Assembly (NCBI GenBank): GCA_033398695.1
Contig: CM065801.1
Location: 2,542,001-2,606,000 of the forward strand
Source of the DNA: Orobanche coerulescens
Taxonomy: Eukaryota; Streptophyta; Magnoliopsida; Lamiales; Orobanchaceae
Direction of reading: 5' to 3'
Length of the DNA: 64,000 nucleotides
The position numbers and the translations under genes are program-made. The stretch's first letter is position 1; each line of letters starts with the position of its first letter. The notes beneath the pieces are model-generated. The model had not been told where the DNA came from and ran no database searches. It saw nothing but the letters and a program-made list of their open reading frames with translations. Shown here in pieces: positions 22,364-33,007 of the stretch.

Positions 22364-24219
22364 ATTCCCTCACACTTATCATTTGCACGTCCTCGGGCAA
22401 ATATATAGTAAGAGTAACAAGAAAATTAACTTACTAAACGTTATTAATTCAATTAAAAGTCCGAAGTAATCTCGTTCCACTTCAAAATAAACAAATATGC
22501 AAGAAATTTCAATAGGTTTTAAGAAATGAATTAAACCAAATTCTAAAATTCGTCAAGTTATTCAGAGTCATGGTTAATACTTTAAATTCACAAAACTCAA
22601 GGGAAAAATGTATATCTCTCTCACAAGTGTATAAGGGATGTATTTGCGCTCAGATCCATTCAATGAAGTAAAAACTTCCATAAGCTTGCAAATTATCTAA
22701 TATCTCTACCACTTGGTGTGTTGCAAATTTATGAAAAATTTCTTTTCTTTTGGTAGCAATGTCGGCTCTTTAGTTGGGGTAGGAAAATATGGATAAAGTG
22801 ACTTGAACTGAACAATTAGAAATTAAATGAATCAATGTTTATCAACAGGTAAGCACTGAGAAGCTAATTAATGAAGCTTTTATCGATCCCCTTACTTATG
22901 TTTCGAATTATCCGAGCTCTTTTTCTTTGCTTTCCAGCCAACCAAATTTTTTTATCATACTTGAGTTGATATTATCTGTTTTACGCGAATGTAAACGATG
23001 GGTCACATGAATACACCCGGTTACTAAGATAAAACATACTCAAGCTGCTTCTATGCACACTCATGTCTAAGGTAACTGTTTTACGCGAATATAAACATGG
23101 GGCTCATGAATATATCCGGTTACTAAGTTCCCAAAAACAGCGGAGTAATTGATTGCTCCATTATTTTCAACAACATCCACAATATATACCACCCAATTTC
23201 ACCACACAATATCTTCATCATTGTCAAAAATAATTTCTAACCGTTCAAGTATGGGCCAAAGGATTATAGCGACGGAAAGCTGAGTATGTGGTTAACAATA
23301 AAATAGACAATAAGCTCAATTGGGCTAACGAGGGAATTAAATATCATTAGGTAGGTAAAGAAGCTAGAAGGGCTTTTGAACAAAATTTGATTTAGATAAT
23401 TTTCACAAATTGCACACACATGTGGTCTTAACACAGATACCCAATGCAAGTTCTGGAGTATTACAACATGAAAAGTACACTCAAAAATAAAAGACTTGCA
23501 TATATGATAAAGCAGTCAAGGCTCAAAATCTCACAAGTACATGTTTTGATTTTTATGAATTTGAGGTATTAAATCATTCAACCGAATAACTGTTGGTCAT
23601 CTTAGAATAATTCGTTAGTAATTCATTCTCAAATTCTATGTCAAAATTAGCATAAACGTTTTCTTTGAAATGTGAAATGAGAGTACATCGACAAAATTTT
23701 TAGCAACACGTTTTTTAAGTTTTTGTTTTTCAAGTTATTCTTGTACATAAATGCCCTTTTTTCTAATTTTAGGATCCGTAAATAAGAATTTATAGTTTTT
23801 ACCCCCCCACACTTATCTTGTGCAATATGATTATAAAGCATAATATAACGAGGGTTGAAGAAAACTCCCTGTGAAGATAGTGATGCCTTGAATGCGCCAT
23901 TTTCTTATTGATATGGAGAAATCTGCAAATAAATAAGTGGGGCGAAACACACAAAATAAAACATATAAATATATATATACCCTTAGGTATAACACAAACA
24001 ACCTAGATGCGTTTCAAGAGCGTCCTGAGAGTCTCCTTATTCTGCCATCAAAACTCTATTTTATAGAAAAAGAAAATTACAGTAATAGAAATAATAATAC
24101 ATATATCATGAATAGATACGCGTCAAGAGATCGAAAAGAAACTCCTTAAGCTGCCATTATTTTCACGATTTTTACACCCGCTAAAAAGTAAAAACAACAA
24201 GAGGAATAAAGAGAGGATA
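22364..24219 (-). other. Athila-type 3' untranslated region with two polypurine tracts
   Basis: No ORF of note is present. The terminal polypurine tract (minus GATAAGTGTGAGGGAAT, 22364-22380) abuts the LTR. A second, similar tract (minus AAGATAAGTGTGGGGGGG) lies at about 23803-23820. A roughly 55-bp unit (TGTTTTACGCGAAT ... CCGGTTACTAAG) is duplicated at about 22977-23029 and 23066-23129. The rest is AT-rich. Confidence 0.6.
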
Positions 24220-24882
24220 TCAAAGGGAAAGGAATGCATCAATTTTTCGTTTTCGCACAGTGAAATCTTCCATCCAAACAATATTAGCTAGAGCTGGATC
24301 TGGCTCAGGAACAAATGCAATCAGTTTTTTGATCAACTCTTCTGGTGTTGTTGCAACGACTATGATTCGTTTAGCACGCTCAGAAATAAAACCTTTTTCA
24401 GAAGAGTAGTTGATGAAAGATAGTAAACCATCAAAGAAACCATTGACATTTAGCAGACTGATTGGTTTTCTATGAATATTTAGTTGGGCTCTGGTAACCA
24501 CATGAAAAAGTTCTTCAAGAGTGCCAAAACCACCTGGAAGGGTGATAAAGGCGTCGGCATTATTTATCATGTGAGTTATGCGGTCTTGCATATTCACAGC
24601 TCTAAACTCATCTCCAATGGTTGCCCCGGTGATTTTACTTTCAGCCAGAGGTTTTGGGATGATTCCCATCACTTTTACTCCTTCCATATAGGTAGAAGCA
24701 GCAGCGCGTCCCATTAATCCTAGACTTCCTCCTCCGTAAACTACATGAATGCAGTTTTCTCCTAGGGTACGACCCAAGTTGTGGGCTGCTTCAGTAAAGC
24801 AAGCCTCATTCCCATGACTAGCTCCACCAAAAATGCAGATGGAGTTAAATCTTTTTGCGGAAGATGATGATGACGACTCCAT
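24220..24882 (-). CDS. LOG-like cytokinin riboside 5'-monophosphate phosphoribohydrolase, retrotransposon cargo
   Basis: This is an intact 220-residue ORF, MESSSSSSAKRFNSICIFGG onward, stop TGA at 24220-24222. LOG enzymes release active cytokinin bases from their riboside 5'-monophosphates in the cytosol and nucleus. Here the family motifs are GGGSLGLMG (residues 50-58, nucleotide-binding) and PGGFGTLEE (116-124), plus the conserved Arg in NMQDRITHM (R101). The usual RK pair is RI, and the usual N-terminal FCGSS is FGGAS, so the protein is divergent. The length is normal for LOG. Typical plant LOG genes have several introns; this one has none. It lies on the same strand as Athila pol, between pol and the 3' LTR. 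It has a good ATG context (A at -3, G at +4) and its own TATA box. Activity is unproven. Confidence 0.85.
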   Translation of the reverse strand: MESSSSSSAKRFNSICIFGGASHGNEACFTEAAHNLGRTLGENCIHVVYGGGSLGLMGRAAASTYMEGVKVMGIIPKPLAESKITGATIGDEFRAVNMQDRITHMINNADAFITLPGGFGTLEELFHVVTRAQLNIHRKPISLLNVNGFFDGLLSFINYSSEKGFISERAKRIIVVATTPEELIKKLIAFVPEPDPALANIVWMEDFTVRKRKIDAFLSL

Positions 24883-24965
24883 TATTTTGAAAAGAAAATT
24901 ATTTTAGAGAGAAAATGAGAGAATTGCAAGTTTGGGAGATGCAGAAAAGAAACAAATGCAGTGTT

Positions 24966-24973
24966 TATTTATA
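24966..24973 (-). promoter_or_regulatory. TATA box upstream of the LOG-like gene
   Basis: TATAAATA on the minus strand lies 84-91 bases before the LOG ATG, with a CT-rich leader between. This suggests the gene can be expressed from its own promoter. Confidence 0.5.
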
Positions 24974-25193
24974 GATGCAAAATAAAGCGAAAAGATTTAT
25001 CAAATCTGTGACTGCGTTAATTACGCTTCAACTACTCAACAGAATAATGAATGTATTTATTGCGTATCAATTTTTATTAAGAAAATCTGACAAAATGACA
25101 AAAATAAAAATACTCACGCATGTATGTACAGTAGTTGTGATTGTTGCTCACATCTTCCTCTGGTTTTACGACCAGAAACGACTTAAACGCCTT

Positions 25194-25736
25194 CTATGAG
25201 TCGGGGATATGCTTCCCATCTAATTTTACAAATTGGCAAACAGGGTCTTTTACCGTCAGATTCCCAAGACGTTGTTCATATTCGGATTTGAATTTCTTCC
25301 ACAGACATAGAATCTCATGATACACTAGTCCACTAGGATGCGTGTCAAGATATAATTGAATATCATTCAATTTCTGCTTACTCAGCCCATCCTTTATGAA
25401 CTCAATTTTATCTTGTCTGTTTGAGGAAGGAATTCCAAGAGAACGACATTTTTGATCACAAGTCCATCTGGCACATTTATAACAAACATACATTTTCTTG
25501 GCTCGTCGTTTCTTGGCATATGAACTTTTACCAAGCCCTGGTAAGAATCTAGTGGGTGGTTCGAATGATTCCCCAGCTATTCTTACTTTGGCTTCAATAG
25601 TAAAGCGAATGTCATGTGGGATGTCATACAACATGAATAATCGCATTCGCTCAGCTTGAGCTCTGTAAATTCTTAAGATTGCATTTTTGCTGAGAAAAGG
25701 AAATTGTTTTTCAATATTTTTTAAGGATTTTTCCAT
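25194..25736 (-). CDS. 180-residue basic Cys-cluster protein, possibly viral nucleic-acid-binding/silencing-suppressor-like
   Basis: This is an intact ORF between pol and the LOG-like gene, same strand, 311 bases upstream of LOG. Residues 73-81 are a basic patch (YAKKRRAKK), directly followed by a Cys cluster C85-x2-C88-x4-C93-x3-C97. The C-terminal half is charged. A GxSxYAxxRRA-type basic stretch leading into a Cys cluster is the hallmark I know from the small nucleic-acid-binding proteins of Betaflexiviridae (carla-, viti- and some trichoviruses), several of which suppress RNA silencing. The N-terminal 70 residues are not recognised. No membrane segment is present, so it is not a classical Athila env-like protein. 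Homology is inferred from a short motif; it could instead be an unrelated zinc-binding protein. ATG context is good. Confidence 0.5.
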   Translation of the reverse strand: MEKSLKNIEKQFPFLSKNAILRIYRAQAERMRLFMLYDIPHDIRFTIEAKVRIAGESFEPPTRFLPGLGKSSYAKKRRAKKMYVCYKCARWTCDQKCRSLGIPSSNRQDKIEFIKDGLSKQKLNDIQLYLDTHPSGLVYHEILCLWKKFKSEYEQRLGNLTVKDPVCQFVKLDGKHIPDS

Positions 25737-26058
25737 TTTTTATTTTTTTGGGATTTTTAAAAGAAATATAAAATTCACACACACAAGGTGTAATTTAAAA
25801 GTAGCAAATTCAATTCTTCCTAAATAAGTTTCTTTCTTGAAAAGGACATAATAGGATCTTATCTTATCTGGTTGACAATGATGTTCACATGTCCTGATTG
25901 TCTTGTTTCCTTGTCATGCCCTGTAAAAAGAAGCTTACAAAGTATTCTATTTAAATTACACAAAAAGAAAATCACACAAAAAAATAAAATAAAGCTTGGG
26001 TTGCCTCCCAAGAAGCGCTTGTTTAACGTCGTTAGCTTGACGTTAGTATGATTTTGAT
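25737..26058 (-). other. Spacer between Athila pol and cargo genes
   Basis: Minus-strand AAGCGCTTCTTGGGAGGCAA (about 26003-26022) is part of a conserved sequence often seen after Athila pol. The remainder is AT-rich, leading into the ATG at 25736. No gene is present. Confidence 0.45.
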
Positions 26059-28532
26059 TTAAAGTTTTTCAACGAAAGTTATACTTTCAATTACTTGTTC
26101 TTGATTTGCTCCTTCATAATATGGTTTAACACGGTGACCGTTTACCTGAAATGATTCATTCGTTCTGGGATTTAACAGCTTTACAACCCCATAAGGATAT
26201 GTTTCTAGGATTGTGAATGGACCGCTCCAACGAGATCTCAATTTTCCCGGAAATAATCGTAAGCGAGAATTAAATAATAGAACTTGCATTCCAGTCTTCA
26301 AATTTTTATCGATGATCTTTCTATCATGTAGTCGTTTGACTTTTTCTTTATATATTTTTGCATTTTCATATGCCTCATTTCGGATCTCATCGAGTTCGGA
26401 GAGGTGAAGCTTTCTTTCTTCTCCTGCTTTTATTAAGTCAAAATTGACGCTTTTTATTGCCAGTAGGCTTTATGTTCTATTTCGACAGGTAAGTGACATG
26501 ATTTACCGTAAACAAAACGGAAAGGACTCATTCCTAAGACCGTTTTATAAGCAGTACGATAAGCCCATAGTGCGTCATTCAACTTAACAGACCAATCTTT
26601 CCTTGAAGGTTGTACAATTTTTTCGAGGATTCCTTTAATCTGCTTATTACTCGTTTCCACTTGTCCTGATGTTTGGGGATGGTAAGGAGTAGCTATTTTA
26701 TGATTAATATGGTACTTTTTCATCAGTTTTTCAAAAAGCTTGTTACAAAAATGGGATCCTCCATCACTAATGATTGCTCTCGGAAAGCCAAACCGACTTA
26801 AAATGTTTTCTTGCACAAATTTTAGAACTGTTTGAGCATCATTAGTTCGTGTTGCAATAGCTTCTACCCATTTTGACACATAGTCAACTGCAACCAGGAT
26901 GTACTCAAAATTAAATGACTTAGGAAATGACCCCATGAAGTCGATTCCCCATACGTCAAAAATTTCGATAACTAAATTATTTGTCAAAGGCATTTCATTT
27001 CTTTTTCCAACATTTCCTGTTCGTTGACATCGGTCACATGAAATATAAAATTGATGTGCATCTTTGAAAAGTGAAGGCCAATACATTCCTGATTGGAGAA
27101 TTTTAAAAGCAGTTTTACGACCTCCAAAATGTTCTCCACAATTATACTCATGACAAAATGTCAAAATATTTTTTTGTTCACTTTCGGGAATACAACATCT
27201 TATAATATCATCTTTACCGATTCTAAATAAGAAGGGATCATCCCAAAAATAACTTCGACAAGTGAAGAGAAATCTTTTTCTTTCTTGAAAAGATAGGCTA
27301 GTTTTTAACGTTCCACATGCAAGATAATTCACAATATCAGCGTACCAAGGAGTTGTATTAATTTGAAAAAGTTGTTCATGAGGAAGTGATTCAGGGATAG
27401 TATCGTACTTTTGCAAAGCAAGAGTGTCGTCGTTAATTATGAGTCGTGACAAATGGTCAGCGACCACATTTTCGCTCCCTTTTCTATCCTTGATTTCTAC
27501 GTCAAATTCTTGCAACATTAAAATCCATCTAATTAGTCTTGGTTTAGCTTGTGGCTTTTTTAGTAAATATTTTAAGGCTGCATGATCACTCTGCACTATT
27601 ACTTTTGACCCTACGATATAAGATCGGAATTTGTCGAGGGCAAAAACTATAGCTAACAACTCTTTTTCCGTGGTCGTGTAATTTACTTGTGCTTCATTGA
27701 GGGTAAAACTAGCATAGTAGAGTACACGATATACTTTATCAACTTTTTGACCGAGAACTGCCCCCACCGCATAGTTTGAAGTATCACACATTAGTTCAAA
27801 TGGTAAGGTCCAGTCTGGTGAAATAACTACAGGAGCTGAAATTAACTTTTCTTTCAGGGTATTAAAAGCGGTTAAACATTTTTCATCAAAGATAAAAGGG
27901 GCATCCTTAGAAAGTAATTTACACAAAGGTTGGCTTATTTTTAAAAAATCTTTTATAAACCTTCTGTAAAAACCGGCATGCCCAAGAAAACTTCTAATAC
28001 CTTTTATATTGGTTGGAGGAGGTAATTTTTCTATTACATCAATTTTAGCTTTATCAACCTTAATTCCTTCACTAGAGACTATATGTCCTAAGACAATTCC
28101 ACTAACCACCATGAAATGGCTTTTCTCCCAGCTTAAGGTTAAATTACTTTCTATACATCTTTGTAGGACTTTAGATAATTTATTGAGGCAATCAGAAAAT
28201 GATGATCCAAAAACTGAAAAATCATCCATAAATACCTCAATAAAATCTTCTACCATGTCGGAAAAAATAGAAAGCATGCACCTTTGGAAAGTTCCAGGTG
28301 CATTGCAAAGCCCGAAAGGCATTCTCCTAAAAGCAAATGTTCCGAATGGACAAGTAAATGTTGTTTTTGATTGATCCCAAGGTGCAATTGCTACTTGATA
28401 GTATCCTGATAAACCATCAAGAAAGCAATAGAATTTATGACCAGAAAGTTTATCTAACATTTGATCAATAAATGGTAGGGGGAAATGATCTTTTTTTGTT
28501 GCTGCATTAAGTTTGCGATAGTCAATACACAT
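26059..28532 (-). pseudogene. Athila-type pol: reverse transcriptase, RNase H, integrase
   Basis: An open frame of 692 residues (28532-26454) starts inside RT at [15 protein letters not shown]. The catalytic FMDD is at residues 101-104. RNase H acidic residues are D251, E290, D317 and D360. The integrase zinc finger is H462, H469, C500, C503, and the catalytic triad is D532, D591, E627. RT before integrase defines Ty3/gypsy. A one-base deletion near 26459 shifts the frame. The integrase C-terminus continues in another frame at 26301-26059 (WSGPFTILETYPYGVVKL). No chromodomain is seen, in agreement with Athila. A TGA at 28536-28538 separates this from the protease part. Confidence 0.93.
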
Positions 28533-28535
28533 TCG

Positions 28536-29723
28536 TCAACCTGTAGTAACTCTGGTAGGGATAATTTCTCCTTTGTCATTTTCAACTACAGTAATTCCAC
28601 TCTTTTTTGGTACAACATGTACTGGACTCACCCATTCGCTATCTGCAATAGGATAGATTATATCCTCGGCGATAAGTTTTAAAATTTCTTTCTTTACTAC
28701 GTCCATCATGTTAGGATTCAGACGTCTTTGTGCTTCTCTCGTTGGTTTTACTTCTTCTTCTAGGATAATTTTATGCATACACGTTGAAGGACTAATTCCT
28801 TTTATATCACTTAATCCCCATCCAATGGCATTTTTAAATTGTTTCAGAACTTTGATTAACTCATCTTCTTCGTCTTTCGAAAGTTCAGCATAGATGATGA
28901 CTGGCTTTTTGTTTCCGTCTTCTAGAAATACATATTTTAGATGTTTAGGAAGTTCTTTTAATTCTAAAATTTTTTGGGGTTCAGTTTTTTCTAAGATGGG
29001 TTCAAAATTTTCTAAGTTTCCTTCAGTAAGTGCAAATAACTCCACTCCCCCCTCTATTTCGAGACCGTCTTCCACGTCGTCAAGATAATTAATATCCGAT
29101 TCTTCTCTAAAAATATCCTCGACGGCAAGATCAATAACATCGATAAAAGAGCAATTTTCAGAAAAAGAGGTGGTAGGGATTGGATTAATATCTTTTATAG
29201 AAAAAGTAACTGTTTCTCCTAAAACTGTCATAGTAACTCTTCCATTTCTCACATCTATTAATGTGTTTGTGGTAGCCATAAATGGTCTTCCTAATAAAAT
29301 TGTGTGTTCATTGTCATTATTATTAGATACTTCACCAACTTCGAGTACAACAAAATCAACAGGTACTATTAGACCACCTACTTTTACTAGAATATCTTCA
29401 ATGATACATTTAGGATATCGGATAGATCTATCTGCGAGGTGTAAGCACATTCTAGTTGGTTTTAGGTCTCCAAGTTCTAGTTGTTTAAAAATTGAATATG
29501 GCATTAAATTTATCCCGGCTCCGAGATCAAGTAATCCAAAAGTTTCTTTACCATTTCCTAAAGTAATTTTTGCTATAAAACTGCCTGGATCATCTTCTTT
29601 ATGAGGAAGGTGAGTTTGAAAGAATCTACTTGCTATTCCTGAGACAATCACCTTTTCATTTTCTAAATAGTTTCGTTTTTTAGATGATAACTCTTTAAAG
29701 AATTTTATAAAGGTAGGAACATT
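28536..29723 (-). pseudogene. Athila-type protease and RT N-terminus
   Basis: Open from just after the TAA at 29724-29726 to TGA 28536-28538. The aspartic protease active site is DLGAGINLMP (usual DLGAS) and the flap-like region is TILLGRPFMATT. RT begins with SPVHVVPKKSG before the stop, which is a Trp-to-stop change. It lies in the same frame as gag, as expected for a single Athila gag-pol ORF. A second copy of most of this segment lies at 54231-54780. Confidence 0.88.
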
Positions 29724-30363
29724 TTATATAACATCAATTAGAGGTAAATTGACATTTACTTTTGAAAGCATTTGGTAAAGAGCCTCGAATTGTTTATCTT
29801 GTTTTTCATTTCTTAACCTGCTAGGAAAGGGAATAGGTGGTTTATAAGGATTGGAAGATTTATGAAAAGAGTTTATTATTTTAGGATCGTATTTTTCTTT
29901 ATCCACTACCACCGGTTTGGCCTTATCATCCAGCATCTTTGGAGGTTCTATCTTGTTATCGACTTCTCTTCCGCTTCTGAGTATTTTGATGGCTTGAGCT
30001 TGTTCCGGCTGGCTAGGAAGTTTCTCTTTTTCGATTTTTCTGGCTAAATCTCCCACTTGGGTTGCCAATTGTCCAATCGTAGTGTCTAATCGTTTTACTG
30101 TTATATCTAATTTAATTGAGTTCGATTCTATCATTTCAAAACGCCGTGATGTAGATTGTATGAAATTGTTTAAAGTTTCTTCAAGAGATGGTTGATGTGG
30201 TAGGTTTGAAGATTGATTAATTTGATAAGTTGGTGGATTCATTGGGTACATAATTTGGTTTGGTGGTTGATTTGAAGGGTAATTTGGCTTTGATAAAAAC
30301 TGAGAATTTGGTTTTGGTGGAGGGGCGTTAGTGCTAGCCCATCCAAAGTTTGGATGATTTTTC
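29724..30363 (-). pseudogene. Athila-type gag, C-terminal part
   Basis: It reads NHPNFGWASTNAPPPKPNSQ and an Asn/Pro-rich linker, then PPIPFPSRLRNEKQDKQFEA, a conserved Athila gag C-terminal block. TAA at 29724-29726 ends the frame before protease. The N-terminal part is 17 kb away at 47607-48675, displaced by the TTTTC insertion. Confidence 0.88.
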
Positions 30364-31080
30364 TGTAACACTCCCAAAACCGTATGGGAATATTACACGC
30401 CGTAGACCCTTTCCACAAGGATCTACCAGGCTAAACATCCATAAACAACCAAATGCTTGCCCGGCCAGGGTCAAACAATATAATAATGCACTGCTAAGGT
30501 CACTTACACATAAACACACAGCCAGATGAGGTCACACAACTCTATCAACAGGCCGACTAACAACATTACCACACAGGGTCGAACCACAATACAAAGAAGA
30601 CCGAATCAACTCTAACAATACAACCAAACTCTACCAACTCTCAACTCTTGATTAGTATCGCACTCGTCATCCCCTTGTGCCAATCTGTGGCTCCCCGAAC
30701 TGCATGTACGGGCCTTGGCAGGACATCCACCCCGATTACTCGGGGTTAGTAAACTCCTTTGTTTTACTAGTGCAAGTATAAAGCGATACGAAATGCAACA
30801 AGTAATTAGCAACTACGAATTTAATACGGAAATCAATTATCAAAATGTTCGAGAAGTTTTAGAATTTCGAACTCAAGCAAGAGATATTTGAAAAGGAACA
30901 CATCATCTCGGGAATTTTTAAAGCGAAATTCTTTTGGACCTCGAGTCCCAATTTACAAAACCTTTTCGTAAACATTAGGGCCTTAGCCCGATTCGTCTCA
31001 AAGCACACTAGATAATATATCATTATGAGTCCGAGACCCATATTTAAAATGTTATCCAAACAATCAAAGCTACACGGTCA

Positions 31081-31380
31081 TTGTTCGTACACATCATGTA
31101 CCGAACTCGGAGGCCTCGACGGACCTTACCCGACCACACACGCTGTTCGTACACATCATGTACCGAACTCGAGTCCTCAACGGACCTTACCCGCCACAAA
31201 CATTGTTCGTACACATCATGTACCGAACTCCAGGTCTCGTCGGACCCTACACGGATCACAAACATTGTTCGTACACATCATGTACCGAACTCCGGAGGTC
31301 TCGTCGGACCACTACGGATCACACACCTTGTTCGTACACATCATGTACCGAACTCCGGAAGGCCTCGTCGAGACCACACG
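31081..31380. repeat. 61-bp tandem repeat, five units, in gag-only LTR
   Basis: GTTCGTACACATCATGTACC starts at 31083, 31145, 31205, 31267 and 31328, giving spacings of 60-62. This core is near-palindromic and nearly invariant, while the remainder of each unit varies. Matching arrays lie at 45664-45975 and 56162-56473. Confidence 0.9.
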
Positions 31381-32251
31381 GAACACACACACACATCGAC
31401 ACGACACAACTCATAATCATCAAATGTCAAGCCATTCCACATTACACCGAAATGTACAATCAAGTATGTAAACCAAAACAACACAAATATCATGATCATC
31501 ACAACAACTCGACAATGGCCAACCATGCCCGGCACAAACTTAGATGATTTGCACATCCAACACAATTCCACGATGTTAATTAAGTGAAGGTATTATCGTT
31601 ACCGTCAATCGTTCATAATAATCAATTCATACGAAGCATATTCGCTAAGATAAATCAATTCATCATAACCATAACACAACGTCCCTATTCACAAGACACA
31701 ATTCGTATAATAAAATACTTGCCTCGATAGTCGGCACCCGAATATTCCTACGAATACGGCACAACCCGGAAAACCCCGAACACCTACAATCCTCCGTGAA
31801 ATCCAACAGAAACACCGTTACTACGACAAATAACAATTGAAAACAAAGGAAAACGCGATCAAGAATCGAAAGGGACCCTTTGAGACATTTAATCGGATAC
31901 TAAATGTTCAAGGTTCCTTAGAAAACCAAAAATCCCGATTGGGTTCCAACGAACTCGAAATACGGATATACAATCCGTAGAACACGTCCAAAACAACGTT
32001 TATACAACAATTAATTGATCAAAAGCAGTTGGAATCGAAATCAAAAGGAAAATCCCTAAAATCTTCAAAAACAAGGGTTCAAGCCAAAATACCTCGATTT
32101 GACGAAGAACACGGATTAGATGATGATATAATCAACACAAGCCTTCCAAAAATGATGTTCTATGATGTTCCCGATCAAAACCCTCAAATTCCGTCGAGGG
32201 TCGCGAAAACGAAGGAAAAATGGAAAATGGCGAGAGATCCACGTCCAGGCC

Positions 32252-32260
32252 CTTAAATAG
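32252..32260 (-). promoter_or_regulatory. TATA-like box of gag-only LTR
   Basis: Minus-strand CTATTTAAG lies directly downstream of the palindrome cluster. The same box is at 46850-46858 in the 5' LTR. Confidence 0.5.
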
Positions 32261-32274
32261 CCGACCATGGCGAT

Positions 32275-32500
32275 CACTTACGGCCGTAAGCCGGCCGCCT
32301 TACGGCCGTAACTCGGCACTTACGGCCGTGCTGGCAGTCCTTACGGCCGTAGCAAGCATTCGTCCGGAAGTTGCACAGCACCACCGTCTGGCCGTAACTC
32401 TCGACCCTTACGGCCGTAACCGGCATTAAATCGAGCCATGCACTGCCGATCACTTACGACCGTAATCGCACCTTACGGCCGTAACTCGGCGAGCGATCCC
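32275..32500. repeat. TTACGGCCGTAA palindrome cluster
   Basis: At least six exact or near-exact copies of the 12-bp palindrome TTACGGCCGTAA occur within about 225 bases, spaced irregularly and ending next to the TATA-like box. Matching clusters are at 46875-47065 and 57372-57500. Confidence 0.85.
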
Positions 32501-33007
32501 TGCTGCGGCCGTCTCGGTCGTGGCCACTCCGACGGTCCGACGACCCGACCGAACTCGAATATGAATCGAAAATACGGTTCTGAAGTACTCACAAGAGCAG
32601 ACAGCGCTAAGAGAACACACGATTCCGACCACCCGAAGGCTCGAAATTCGACAACGGAAAGTAATTACCCCAAACTTTGGGAAATTACGAAAATGGCCCA
32701 ACACGTCCGAAAATCACAATACGTGATCGAATAACCAAACCGAAGCTCACAACACGTCTAACAAAGTTAAACGGACTTACGGGAAACTCGAAACAGCAGT
32801 TTCCAACGAGATTCGCAAGAATCGAACTCAAGTGCGGAAAAGTCGCCAAAAAGCACGGAACTCAACAAAACGACACCGAAAGCGAACTCGGATGACAAAA
32901 AGTGCGAATTAATCATTCTCGGAATGACGAAGCGGTCATGAGCAAGTCGTCAAACGGACTTTCGCCGAAAAAAGAAATTACCGGAAATCGAAATTACGGG
33001 TATTACA

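Larger units (their letters stand above)
30364..33007 (-). mobile_element. Gag-only element, 3' LTR
   Basis: This 2644-bp LTR, TGTAATACCCG to GTGTTACA on the minus strand, is repeated at 44930-47601 and partly at 55427-57500. TTTTC flanks both outer ends (30359-30363, 47602-47606). It contains a promoter-proximal palindrome cluster (32275-32500), a TATA-like CTATTTAAG (32252-32260) and five 61-bp tandem units (31081-31380). Confidence 0.93.

Noticed and set aside
24975..25199. Plus-strand 74-residue ORF with a hydrophobic segment between the two cargo genes
   Set aside because: It is antisense to the cargo genes and occupies their spacer and the LOG promoter. It has no recognisable family and is short enough to be chance in AT-rich DNA.
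31025..31547. Three overlapping plus-strand ORFs through the LTR tandem array (also at 45609-46139 and 56107-56637)
   Set aside because: All three frames are open because the 61-bp repeat lacks stops. The product is low-complexity repeats antisense to the element, so not coding.
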